Assembly: GCA_051530055.1 (NCBI GenBank)
Contig: CM121341.1
Coordinates: 13,330,001-13,394,000, forward strand
Direction of reading: 5' to 3'
Origin: Neoechinorhynchus agilis
Taxonomy: Eukaryota; Acanthocephala
Length of the DNA stretch: 64,000 nt
Shown: positions 1-11,500 of the stretch, in pieces
Numbering within the stretch: position 1 is the first letter of the stretch
Layout: every line of letters starts with the position of its first letter
Notes under the pieces: generated by a model
Database searches by the model: none
Told to the model about the DNA's origin: nothing
The model's input: the letters and a program-made list of their open reading frames with translations, nothing else
Program-made: the position numbers and the translations under genes

Positions 1-273
1 ATGGCAAAAGATGAGAATTTGAAAATGATTGATAATTGCGTAGATGAAGAATGGGCCAAAATAACTGAAATTCTCTTGTCCTTGATTCTTGAAGTCGAAC
101 CGAGTGTTACAATTGATTATGTAAAGATTAAGAACAAGGAATCGCCAGAGATGGATATCAGGAAAATTCGGAATCTGTTCGATGATTGCCAAGACAGGCT
201 TGCGATGAAAATCATCAGACGTAAAAAGGAGAACTTGATTGACCCTCTTTTGGTCGGATATAGCATGAAATGA
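1..273 (+). CDS. Unidentified 90-aa ORF at the window edge
   Basis: An open frame runs from an ATG at base 1 to a TGA at 271-273. The protein is acidic to mixed and lysine-rich (DEEWAKITEILLSLILEVEP near the N-terminus, KIIRRKKENLIDPLLVG near the end) and looks helical, with no signal peptide or membrane segment. Because it begins at the first base it may be the last exon of a longer gene rather than a whole gene. I do not recognise a family. The composition is host-like and the sequence after the stop is AT-rich without another exon I can support. Confidence 0.4.
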   Translation: MAKDENLKMIDNCVDEEWAKITEILLSLILEVEPSVTIDYVKIKNKESPEMDIRKIRNLFDDCQDRLAMKIIRRKKENLIDPLLVGYSMK

Positions 274-1962
274 CCTCTTAATTAGCAGCTATGTTCCATT
301 TATATTAATTTAAAGATTTCTTTTTCAATCTAAATTGTTGCTAATTTATAAAAGTTGCGATGGAAGTGGAGGTTCACTGATTTTCTGATAAAAATAGTTG
401 ACTGCATGGTGGTACTTTGTTTCAGCATTTGGTATGCATTTTCTAATAAATAATAATTATTAACAACGTTGGCATTTGAGAAATGTTCAATGTATGAACT
501 CTGATTTGTTTACAGAAATTCGCGCCGCAGCATTTATCAAAATTGTCTCAAATCTTCACTAATGCCTGTCCACTTTTGAGAGCCAATTTTCGCAATTATT
601 CACAAATAACGTAACAATTAGACTCCAATTAAACCAAAATACTCGAAATCGAGTTTTATCAAACATCTGAACTTCTCTAGCGGAGTAAGAATTTCTTCGC
701 GCATCTAGTAAACCGGAGGCGTCTATTTGTAAGTCGTAGACTTTTGATGTAGTCTTAAATTTAGTCGGAGTGTTTTTTCTGGAATTATTTTCCAAAAAAT
801 ACCGATATATCACAATGCTGTAAAGAAGTTGTTCATTTATATGTGTTCTTCGGTGATGAGAAGAATAGATATTGATTTATTGATTCAATATTTCGTCCGC
901 CTCGTCGGTCTTCTTCGTAGGTCACGGTGGCACACATATCACAAAGCATCAATCGCAATTTGTAGACTTGCTCTTTTTCTTTTCGTGATTGAAACAAAAA
1001 ATAGTTAATCCCGTGAACATATCGACCAATTTATAACTTCCGATTCGCCAAAAGTACTCAATTATGCTGATTTGAGAACACTGTTGCTTTCGAGTCATCA
1101 AATATCTATAAAAGGGATTGGCATCGAGCAATGATTCCTACTTTTCCTCGCAAATCTTAAGTCTAGAATATCCGTACTTTCAGGCACATTCAGAGAGACT
1201 ACTCATCCTTCGCCTCACATTGCCGATGTTAAGTGAAAATTCTGATATTCAATAGATTTTGCTAAAACTCAGAATCTCAAATCCTCGATTACCTTTCTTG
1301 TTTGGTTGTCCTCAAAAAGTTGAAGCAGACAGCCTCAAAAACTTTACTGTTTGCCACTAATATCAGGAATCTCTCGGTCATTTTTTAGAAAGACAAACGT
1401 TACAGCTTTGCTAATTAACAAAAAAACGTCGAATCAATATATTTACCTACGAAGCTAACCAACCAAGAAGTCAAAATCTAATTTTCCGCAGTACTAAAGT
1501 GTCAACAGCTTGCGATTACGCTGAATGAAAAATAGCACCGCCTTGGGTGAGTCGCAAAAAGATTTTTGCAAACATTTGGAACTGGAAAAAAGAAAAAATG
1601 CGAAAAGAGATCCGGGCGAATCTTTGCGGCTAATACAAGCGAGAAATTGATAAGGGTACATCACTCACTCGAGTAACGATACATTTATCTCTTCTAGATT
1701 TTTATATTTAGTTTTCGGTTCATCGATAAGACTAATACTCTAAAAATTGAGAGCTGATTTACATTTTTGGATATTTTACACTTAAGTACATCTTGGTAAA
1801 GTACGAAATCGTTGACATTCAAAGTTAATACGCTTTTTGCTATTCCATTGTTGTTCGTTTACGGCGGAAAAAATGAAGGCATTTTAAGGTACAATATTGT
1901 GCTGAACCCGAGCTTACCAGACAAAACAAATAAAAAGAACTACCTAAAAAACTTTTATTTAT
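274..1962. other. No gene seen; scattered repeat scraps
   Basis: This AT-rich stretch has only short antisense ORFs without recognisable protein signatures. A scrap near 1592-1634 matches the start of the retroelement tail at 2088-2130 (shared GGGCGAATCTTTGCGGCTAA), so it is a second, tiny piece of the same REL element. Sequence near 375-410 resembles 6065-6100 (CTGATAAAAA-TAGTTG then GCATGGT), which suggests another low-copy repeat. Confidence 0.5.
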
Positions 1963-1963
1963 A

Positions 1964-2048
1964 TGACTCATGAGGCGAGGTTTCCTCTTTCGAAATATTT
2001 CATAATAATAAAGGAACCTTTAACCGCGGGATTATGCTCACCACCACC
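1964..2048. repeat. Half of a palindromic MITE
   Basis: The order ATGAGGCGAGGTTTCCTC, TTTCGAAATATTTC, then GGGATTATGCTCACCACC matches one half of the MITE found complete at 7794-7950, 28031-28214 and 36215-36398. Only one terminal inverted repeat is evident here, so the copy is truncated or strongly diverged. Confidence 0.5.
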
Positions 2049-2092
2049 ATTCAATATTTACCACACCGAAGGATCTTCGTGATATCATTAAA

Positions 2093-2302
2093 ATGAAAAG
2101 AGTTCCGGGCGAATCTTTGCGGCTAATACATGGTTCCTACAAGACGACGCAAGTAGATGCACTGGCCCTCGTGAAGGAATTGGGGAAACGAATCAACGCG
2201 GCGACTGGAGAGCCAAGATCGACTTCGTTCCTAGCCCAAAAAATAAGCATTGCGGTGCAGCGGGGCAATGCGGCTAGCATTCTGGCCTGTGCCGATGAAT
2301 AG
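2093..2302 (+). pseudogene. C-terminal fragment of REL non-LTR retrotransposon
   Basis: The 69-codon frame ends in residues that align with the C-terminus of the fuller REL element at 22868-25076: INAATGEPRSTSFLAQK here against IATGDPRAGTFFLQN there, then VQRGNAAS against IQRGNAAS. Everything upstream (reverse transcriptase and most of the endonuclease) is missing, as expected for a 5'-truncated LINE-type insertion. The minisatellite begins about 60 bases after its stop. Confidence 0.75.
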
Positions 2303-2363
2303 GGGCGTCGAAGAAACTATAAATTATGTATGCTCTTGTTAAAAAAAAATCTTCAGATTGAAA

Positions 2364-3537
2364 AAAAAATAATCCAAGATATTTATATTTATCTTGAAAT
2401 GTTTGGATGAAGCCTCTATAAGAATACAATGAGAATTCTTATATAAACAACGACGATGCATCTAAAATACATTTATATTTATGTTTTCCCACGAAGATAA
2501 TAATCCAAGACATTTATATTTCGCTTGAAATGTTTGGATGAAGCCTCTATAAGAATACAATGAGAATTCTTATATAAACAACGACGATGCATCTAAAATA
2601 CATTTATATTTATCTTTTCCCACGAAGATAATAATCCAAGACATTTATATTTCGCTTGAAATGTTTGGATGAAGCCTCTATAAGAATACAATGAGAATTC
2701 TTATATAAACAACGACGATGCATCTAAAATACATTTATATTTATCTTTTCCCACGAAGATAAAAATCCAAGATATTTATATTTCGCTTGAAATTTTTGGA
2801 TGAAGCAACGACGATGCATCCAAAGTACATTTATATTTATCTTTTCCCACGAAGATAATAATCCAAGACATTTATATTTCGCCTGAAATGTTTGGATGAA
2901 GCCTCTATAAGAATACAATGAGAATTCTTATATAAACAACGACGATGCATCTAAAATACATTTATATTTATCTTTTCCCACGAAGATAAAAATCCAAGAT
3001 ATTTATATTTCGCTTGAAATTTTTGGATGAAGCAACGACGATGCATCCAAAGTACATTTATATTTATCTTTTCCCACGAAGATAATAATCCAAGACATTT
3101 ATATTTCGCTTGAAATGTTTGGATGAAGCCTCTATAAGAATACAATGAGAATTCTTATATAAACAACGTCGATGCATCTAAAATACATTTATATTTATCT
3201 TTTCCCACGAAGATATATATTTCGCTTGAAATGTTTGGATGAAGCCTCTATAAGAATACAATGAGAATTCTTATATAAACAACGACGATGCATCTAAAAT
3301 ACATTTATATTTATCTTTTCCCACGAAGATAATAATCCAAGATATTTATATTTCGCTTGAAATTTTTGGATGAAGCAACGACGATGCATTTAAAATACAT
3401 TTATATTTATCTTTTCCCAGGAAGATAATAATCCAAGACATTTATATTTCGCTTGAAATGTTTGGATGAAGCCTTTATAAGAATACAATGAGAATTCTTA
3501 TATAAACAACGACGATGCATCTAAAATACATTTATAA
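2364..3537. repeat. Minisatellite of alternating 131-bp and 96-bp units
   Basis: The landmark GATGAAGC recurs at about 2406, 2537, 2668, 2799, 2895, 3026, 3122, 3238, 3369 and 3465. The intervals are 131, 131, 131, 96, 131, 96, 116, 131 and 96. The 96-bp unit lacks a 35-bp block (CTCTATAAG through the AATTCTTATATAAAC segment). The 116-bp unit has a separate 15-bp deletion. The array lies directly behind a REL retroelement tail and could have grown from its 3' UTR, though the other REL copies lack it. Confidence 0.95.
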
Positions 3538-3951
3538 ATGCATCCAAGTTTTTTAATTGATCTCGTATGCAGGTTAAATGTGTTATGTAAAAGGACAAAT
3601 TAAAAATTTCAGCAAATTACGATCTATTTTATGATTTTCAGTGAATTTTTTATGCATGTTGTGTTATATTTTGTAAATAAATATGAGAAGCAACGCTTAT
3701 CATCTAGATGTACAGTCTAAAACAAGTGTATTTTCAAAAATATGTCATTCTGCTTTCGATCGTTTATCCAAAAAGTTCAATAATTTTTTGATTTGTATTC
3801 AAAAGGATTTCATCAAATTTAATGGTAAGTGAGTACTTAGTAAAAAGTTTACATTTATTTCTTACACTTAAAAGTTCATTTTAAATTATTAATGAATGAT
3901 CGGAATGAAAGAGAAACGAATGAAGGATAATCGCAAACTAATAGCTAAATT
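3538..3951. other. AT-rich spacer, no gene seen
   Basis: The stretch between the minisatellite and the next ORF has no coding signature or repeat that I recognise. Confidence 0.5.
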
Positions 3952-4197
3952 GTGGAAAATAACAGGAACTCGCGTGAAACTGAAGAGCAACAAGATCAAC
4001 GTTTATTTGCTGCAACACAATATAAACGCTTACGAACAATTAATGAAACTGTCTATGAACGCCATCAGCGTGTAATGATAATTGCCAAATTCAAAGACCC
4101 GAGTAAACTGAACAACAACGTCAATATTGCAAAATTCAATAAAGAAGATTTAAGAAATATTTTTTTTAAATTCGTAAACATTAAGTTATTTTATTGA
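3952..4197 (+). pseudogene. Possible Helitron-type N-terminal fragment
   Basis: The 81-codon frame contains two similar blocks, RETEEQQDQRL then YKRLR, and NETVYERHQR. Repeated basic blocks of the form NETxxxRxxRL are common in the N-terminal region of animal Helitron proteins. No Rep or helicase motif follows, and no CTRR end is evident. The family call rests on this pattern alone and could be chance in a Lys/Glu/Gln-rich ORF. Confidence 0.25.
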
Positions 4198-4235
4198 GTA
4201 TCAATTTGTGGTTTTTTCACGGCTTATAATTTTCC

Positions 4236-4405
4236 CTGGGTACGGTTATGAGTTTGTACATCCCAGTTCGGATTCTCAGATACCTCCCGGGGAGGCGGGA
4301 CTGTTCAGTGAGTTTCCTCCTCCCTTCAACGAGGTATTTCGCCCCGTTTGGTTATGAGTAATCGGCGATAATCAGGAGCTTTAGTCCACTTGACCACCTC
4401 GGCAC
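4236..4405 (-). repeat. tRNA-derived SINE, copy 1
   Basis: Read on the minus strand, this starts GTGCCGAGGTGGTCAAGTGG, a good match to a tRNA D-arm/A-box. It continues into a body shared with 56385-56545 (CCGCCTCCCCGGGAGGTATC, then TGAGAATCCG, then ACTCATAACC). The T-arm/B-box part is eroded here but present in the other copy. The two copies are opposite in orientation and over 50 kb apart, so this is a dispersed short element and not a local duplication. Confidence 0.6.
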
Positions 4406-6752
4406 AACTACGCAGTTATTTCATAAAATTTCTATATACACAAGAAAAATGATTTGACGGGTAGGCGATTTAATCGCAGTTTATTCAAATTGTTTGTCAA
4501 TAAAAAAATTTAATCTCAGTCCCGGCTATTTATTCTGAGAAAAATAAAATTCAATGAGCTGATTATTCTAAGAATGCTTATTCGAAAAGACATGTTAAAC
4601 ACACATTTCACTTCTTCAATGAGCTAAAATGATGTGCAAATAGATCGTGAACAGTTCAATTTAAAATATCAACCCCAAATTAGGGCGTTTGTGGATTTAT
4701 AAGGTTTCGGTGGTTTTGAACTAAAACGACGTTCAATTTTGCTTCTAATATTTATCGATGAAATTTGATGCGTTTCGGTTCACTTCAACGATAAAATCCT
4801 GGACTCTTTAGAATGAGCATTGTAAAGTTCTGATTCACTCGATTTGACAAATGAGTTGCATCATTTCTATGGACACTGATGAGTCTAAATGTTCAAAAGC
4901 CTTACCTCAACAGTTGTCTTCATCATCCATTATCTCTTTAAATCATTTTGTTTCTGAGGAAGCTCTTCTGTTCCACTTTAGGCTCCATTGTATGTGTGGC
5001 GTTGATTCGACGTACAGCTTCCTTTAAGCTTTCTTCTAGCCGAGGAGGACTAATATTATGCGTGACACGATCTCGCTTCCGTTGATGGAGATCGTTGGTC
5101 ACAATGTTCTATACTTTTGAAGCGCTTAGACGTCGTTTTGCTGTCGCTCACGTTTTATTATCTTGAAGAATATCTTGGTGAGTGGGATTTCTTAAAGGTT
5201 TTGTTCATCCGTTTCTTCGCAATCCATTTGATCCGTAAACATTTTTGAACTAATCATTTCAGCATTTTTCTCATTGAATATCAAAGAAGTTCCAAACTAA
5301 ATTCTCGAGTTGTCTAAACTGTTCTACAAAAAAGGTCACTTTCAAACAATCGACTTTTTTAACGTCTACCAATGAACATAAAGGTCTTGTATTTACATCA
5401 GCCAAAATGAATACTTCTAATAACCGTTCTCGTGAATGTGCCTCTAAATCTTTCTTTGGTCAAACTTTTCAAAATGATAAACCACCATGACGCTAATTTA
5501 ACTCTAATTTAAACTCCCTGAATATTTATTTGTCGAAGATCGCGGAGACTGCCTTTTATCGTCTATCTGCTTTTTTATTCCACTGTATTTTCTCTGGTGT
5601 CGTAAATTCAAATGTTTCTACCAAAAAGTTTTCCTCGCCCTTTTCGCTGTTATCGTCGCATCCGTTTTGAGTGATTTTTTTGCCGTATAAGTGGATATGT
5701 GGCAAAATATCCGCACATACGTCAATTTGACTTTAAGATTTTCAGTACAAGTGCCTAAGCCATTTTAATCACTGTATCGGGGTTATATAAAGAATTAGAC
5801 AATCCTTTCTGCTGGGCTTGTTGTTAAAAGTTTTAATCGTCATCAGTTCAAATCATCGCCGTTGGCTGTAGAATTTAAAGTAGCTTGTTTATGGCGAATT
5901 GTATTCATAGCAATGTTTAAAATGGTCAATTTTAAATATCACGTCGTTTCCATTGTGCTATTTAAAATTGATTTATTGAGAAAAATTATAAACGTTCCGA
6001 TTGAAACGACGAAACAGCTTTATCCTCCATTGCCTCGAGGATGTACCCAGCATTCCTTTTTTGAATCGCTGATTCTCTGATAAAAAATAGTTGGATGCAT
6101 GGTTGTCCATTGTTGCTGCGCCATTTTCGAACCATGATTAAAAATTCTATGGTGCTTGGTCTGACGGCACCAATTTTCTCAATGGCGAGATTAGTTAAAA
6201 ATTTAGAGCGACGGATCAAGGCATTTGTATTTCTCCCAGTGCTCCTGAAACTGCTAGGGATATACTCCGCTATTTCGTGATGCAAAAATATCCCTAATGT
6301 ACTTTAAAATGTTTCTATTTTTAAAGCCAAACGCTCAAAATGTCAGCGTTCTGAAATATGTAAATGGGCGTTCGGTAAGTTTTTTATTTATTGCCCTTAG
6401 GCTGTTAAGGAAATTCGAATTCTTTGTTATTTATACAAATCTTTTAGAGTATGTCACCATAATTTGTCTGTGTAGAAATTAAAATTTTTATTGAAGCTTC
6501 CCTAAATTTTTATGTATCATAAATAGTTTTTACTCTCGCATCAGGAATGAGTATACCGAAAATCTCAAGTTCCCAGAACAGTACTCACTAGAGAAAATCC
6601 TTAAGAATTTTTCAAAAAACATGCTGCATATGATACACTTATTTTATATCCGAATAATTATTATTTTTTATAAAAATGAGTATTCGATATTCTCTTCGTT
6701 GCATCAATAAGTTCATAATGGGATTTCATTCTCGCTGAAGTTGTAGATATAC
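4406..6752. other. No gene seen
   Basis: The region holds short ORFs on both strands (for example near 5862-6080 and 5986-6285) that overlap each other antisense and lack family signatures. The best guess is old repeat-derived sequence. The last 100 bases are the AT-rich leader of the phosphomannomutase gene. Confidence 0.45.
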
Positions 6753-8512
6753 ATGAGTGATTGTGTGATATTGTTGTTCGATGTCGACGGTACTTTGACA
6801 TTACCCCGACAGGTCAAGCAATACAACAAAAACATGAAAATCCATGCCTTCCATTAAGGTCATGTCATTGGAAATGGTAGAATTTCTAAAGGAAAAATCT
6901 AAGGACTATTGCATTGGTATTGTTAGTGGATCGGACGAGAAAAAGGTAATGGAACAAATAGGAAACAATGAAGGCAAGCATTTCTTTCTATCAAAAATTG
7001 ATCATATCTCTGTCTAATTAAAGCATTTTGCCATTATTTATTCAGTGAAAATGGTTTAGTCGTCCGCCGAAAGGGAGAGATCATTTCCAAAATGGTTTTA
7101 CTCCTTTAAGAGGGCAACTATTTACTCAATGTCTATCACAGAGTTTGGTTGAACATATTGGAGATGCTGAACTTCAAAAATATCTAAACTTCTGCCTTCA
7201 ATACTTATCCGAAGTAACCCTTCCATTCAAACGGTATTTCGTGCTCTAATCTTTCAAAAATAATTAAATTAGCTCGTGTTTAGAGGAACCTTTATTGAGG
7301 TTAGAAATGCGATGTTGAACATTTCTCCGGTAGGACGCGGATGTACTACAGATGAGAGGAATTTATTCGAGGCTTATGATCTTGTACGTTTTCATTACGT
7401 AGATCTCTAGATATTTGCAGTCGATCAAATTAGTTTTATAGTTCATGTGCACACTTTTTAGATAAAAATCGCACAGTTGCATTTTACTGCCGATTATCTT
7501 TGAATTTCGTGATTTCTATAAAGGTTTTTAAGTTGATTTAGATTTTTGAAAACTAAATTAACTTAAAGGAAAAAAACATTTCACGATTGAAGAAATGCCA
7601 TCTTTTTAATTTAGGATGAAACAATCTATCTATTTTTAATCGCTATCGACATTTTGAAAGTCTTTATTTCGAAAAGTTAACAACCATTTATTTCTGAGCA
7701 CACTCCTAGAATTCTATTTTCGTTACGTTGACGGAAGCTAGCATACAAAATTCCTGTTGTATCCTAAGGGCAAATTTAGCGTAAAATGTAGTAGTTGTGG
7801 TGATCATTATCCCCCAGATAAAGCGCATTTTATTGGAATGAAATATTTCGCGATCTACATAGAAACAATGACTGATGAGGCTTGGTTTCCTCGCAAAATA
7901 TTTGATTTCAATAAAATATGTTTTATCCGGAGGATAATGATCATCACAACTATAACTCTATTATCCCGAAGGATTTTCTCTCGGTGATATCGTAAAATGC
8001 TTTCATCGAAATCATTGTCAGTGCTTTTATTGCCTTGTTCTATGCGACTTATTCTACGAAATCGGCAGGATATCCCACGGGAACGTTTTGACGTGACCTG
8101 GTTCTCTCGAACTCGCTCACCCGTCCCTTTTCATAAAGAAGCATTGCATAAGGAGTAGCATGATTCATGCGCTTAAAGACAAATTCCGTCACCTTGATTT
8201 TCATTACTCCGTTGGCGGACAAATAAGCTTTGATGTATTTCCCACCGGTTGGGATAAGCGATATTGCCTTCGTCAGTTAGAGAAGGACCGACTTGGTACT
8301 ATTCATTTCTTCGGTGACAAAACCGATCCGGTGGGTACTTCCCCAATTCGACTGTTCAATAAAACATGATAAGCATGCAGGGTGGAAACGACCACGAGAT
8401 TTATATGGACAGTCGAGTTATAGGACACCGAGTTCGTGATCCACAGGACACGATGAATCAAGTTAATGAAGTTTGTTTACATTATGGCGCAGTCTGCAAT
8501 CGAAAGCAATAA
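6753..8512 (+). CDS. PMM2: Phosphomannomutase (PMM)
   Basis: Interconverts mannose-6-phosphate and mannose-1-phosphate in the cytosol, feeding GDP-mannose synthesis for N-glycosylation. Exons are 6753-6812, 6859-6973, 7024-7094, 7142-7233, 7284-7383, 8139-8330 and 8381-8512, all joining in frame. The HAD catalytic motif [12 protein letters not shown] is at residues 9-20. Later landmarks are [69 protein letters not shown] and a short C-terminus, all as in animal PMM1/PMM2. Intron 2 begins GCAAGC (GC-AG) and the others are GT-AG. Introns are about 46-50 nt except intron 5, 755 nt, which hosts a MITE. Whether it is the PMM1 or PMM2 orthologue cannot be settled here. The last 29 bases overlap the likely start of the site-1 protease frame. 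Confidence 0.93.
7794..7950. repeat. Palindromic MITE inside a PMM intron
   Basis: The termini are inverted: GTTGTGGTGATCATTATCC at the left and the reverse complement of GTTGTGATGATCATTATCC at the right. The inner arms (GATAAAGCG, ATTTTATTGGAATG, AAATATTTCGC) also pair, over about 60 bases. The same family lies in the large WDR12 intron (28031-28214 and 36215-36398). It carries no coding capacity, so it depended on an unseen transposase. Confidence 0.8.
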
Positions 8513-11500
8513 ATTATCTCTTTTTCGATATGTGCTATATGCCGTGCTCTGCACGTTTGTCACGCACGACAGCCCGGTGTGCGAAACTGCGATGTTTCTT
8601 TATCTATTTGTGATGCTGGCTGAACATTCTTCAGAGAGAATAAACCAACGATCGGTCAGTTTTTTTATATTTCCCGTTATTCAAACCGTTTTTTGGATAG
8701 AGTGCATCATTTTTGATTAACGCCTATGAGTTATGGGACCGTGGATTCCTTGGACAAGGAGTCAGAATTAGCGTGATCGATAGCGGATTTTGTCGATACA
8801 TTGGGGATAATGTAGAATTTATTCAAGATTTTCCTCAAATGTTTTCAGGGACCCATGGATGTAGGATCAATGAGATTTTAGGTATTCCGAGAAAGTGTTT
8901 CGGGCTATGTCCGATGGCTACTCTTTATCTTCACAATGTCTTTAGTTCAAATAAGGTTAGTAAGAGGTTTGCCTCTAGGTTTTGATATCTGCATTTAGAC
9001 GATTGAAACTGAGTTAGTGGTCACTGCGTTGAGAACGAGTATGAAACTTAATGTGGACATTATCAATCTTAGTTTCGGCGGATCAGATTATTTAGATGAA
9101 GAACTCACAAATCAGGTTTGTTGCAAAAAATGCAATTCTAAATCGGATTGCGCCCGTGCCATTGCGGGAAAACCGTCCACTTGTCTCAGTCAAATAGCGA
9201 GCAGGAAATCTCAATTTTACAATTCAACAAGAAACTCCGGCAAGATTAAATTTCTGAAGCTATCTCTGAAACCTAACAGACCACGTATACCCTCTATTTT
9301 AACGACGTATTGCGTACCGCACGAAAATCCATTTAGCACTTACATAATATCCTCTTGCCTTATCTTACGATTAAGGGTGATATTAGGATCCCTGTGGAAC
9401 GAAACCACTCCTGGATATCTACTTACAGGACCGACGAAACGAGGCTCAAAAAATAAAAAATTATTGTCTTCATTCCTTTTAACCACACTTTCTCTGTGCC
9501 GACTTTTCATATCAGCCATCTTCCGACTTAAACACAGTTAAATGCCGCAGCCTCAAATGGAATCGTAATTGTATCAGCAGTTGGAAACGATGGTCCTTCT
9601 TTAGGGTGAGTTAGTCGTTCGTTTTAAAAGGAAATCCATCAAACTTCTTTTCAATTCAGAACTATAAAAAGTCCAGCTGACCATCCATTGGTTATAGGAG
9701 TTGGTGCTTTTAACAGTAGCAGCGGCGACATTGCGATGTTTTCATCAAGAGGGATGACTACCCGAGAGTTGGCTTATGGATCTGGCCGAATGAAGCCAGA
9801 CATTCTCGCACCAGGGATTCAGGTGGATGGCGATTGTTTGTCTAGACATCACTTTAGTACGGGAACATCGGTATCTGCAGCCATAATCACCGGCGCCATA
9901 GCATTGTTGATGAGGTATAAAATGACTTAATTTTTATAATCCGCTTCTTTTAGTGCTCAACGGATTCTTAAACCAGAGTTGTTCGTATCGAATGGCGGAT
10001 TTAAACATATACTAACTTCTACTTGCGATAAAATAAATAATCGGTCGATAATGGAACAGGGATGTGGGGTGCTCAATCTCACCCGGGCATTCAATTACCT
10101 TTTATATGAATATGAGGCTAATATTTGGTAGGACATTTAAATTAGTTTAATTTTAATTCGATAAAAAATTTAAAGGATATCTCCCGGTACAATCGATATG
10201 ACCAACTGTCCCTTGATGTTTCCCTATTGCTCACAGCCATTATTTCTGGGTTCATCTCCATTGATGGCGAATCTTACAATCATAAACGGATATGGATCCT
10301 ATGGATTTCAACAAAGTCAGGTTCGTCTTCGTATACTACTTGAAGTATCCTTTGTTGCTGCTATCCACAGGTCCGATTGGTGTCTGATCTTAAAGTGGTC
10401 GATGTAGACATTGAAGTATCTTTTTCAACCATATCTGTGAAGATCAATGTCAGAGAAAATGTGTCGGCCATTATAAAAGATCGAGTAAATCTTAACATAA
10501 CTGACCAACAGGTATTTGTCCTGTTTTGAATCTATGAGCTTATTAGACTGATTTTAATTTTTATACATAACCGTGACATTGGGCGCTTCTGCAAAGAACA
10601 TCTTATGATAATATGTGAATTTCTCTCATATATGTTTTAATATTCGATATAAAAGTTTCACGGCTTTTACGAATTCCTTAAAAGTACTTTTTGTTGGACG
10701 CAGCCAAAAATTTCTTTTATTTCAATTATCATTCTTAACCTTTTTGTTCAATTAAAACGGTTTAATGAGCTCACCTCGTTATCTTATTCGTTTTTCATAG
10801 GACTTTCAAACAAATAATAATAGGGCGTATGTCGCGAATTGAGCATACCGCTTCGTTTATGGATAATTCAATCTCCACCGCGCTCTAAACGTATTTTATG
10901 GGATCAATATCACAGTATAACGTATCCTTACGCCTACTGTCCTACGGATCGTTTATTCCCGAACGTATTTGAGTACGACGAACTTGGCGACCATCTTTAC
11001 ACGAATTTCAACCAATTATACACAATACTCGTAAAGCGTGGATACTATGTGGATGTTTTGTACGAACTTGTTAGCAGTGTTAAGCTAGCTAACTATGGTA
11101 AGTTGAACTGTGTGTTCGCGTAGGTTTTCGTTTTAAAGAATGAAAGTTTAGGCGTCTACATGATACTTGATTCTGAAAGGTGGTTTACAAGTGCTGAAAT
11201 CGATTACATTTCCGAAAATTCCACAGCAGTTCTGCGTGAAAGTATCGGATTACCAATCCATCGTCATGGTTCATTTTGATTAGATCTCATATCAAGCGTA
11301 TCGAAAACGACGTTGACGTTTTCGATCAAGCCTCCGTGTTTCGCTTTAGCTCCTACTGTCCATCGCTAGACGGTGAAAATTTAAGTTCTTATGGTTTGTA
11401 TATTTCGGAAATTAGAGGAATCACGAACTTTTGGGTTCTTGTGAACAAATAGGGTTGTTTATTTTGGAGTAGGTGACGGTTCCGCTCGAGTGGAGAAGTT

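Noticed and set aside
2724-3145. Two identical 64-aa ORFs
   Set aside because: They are translations of the 131/96-bp minisatellite and have no independent support.
5862-6285. Overlapping ORFs on both strands
   Set aside because: No recognisable residues, overlapping antisense, and no splice structure.
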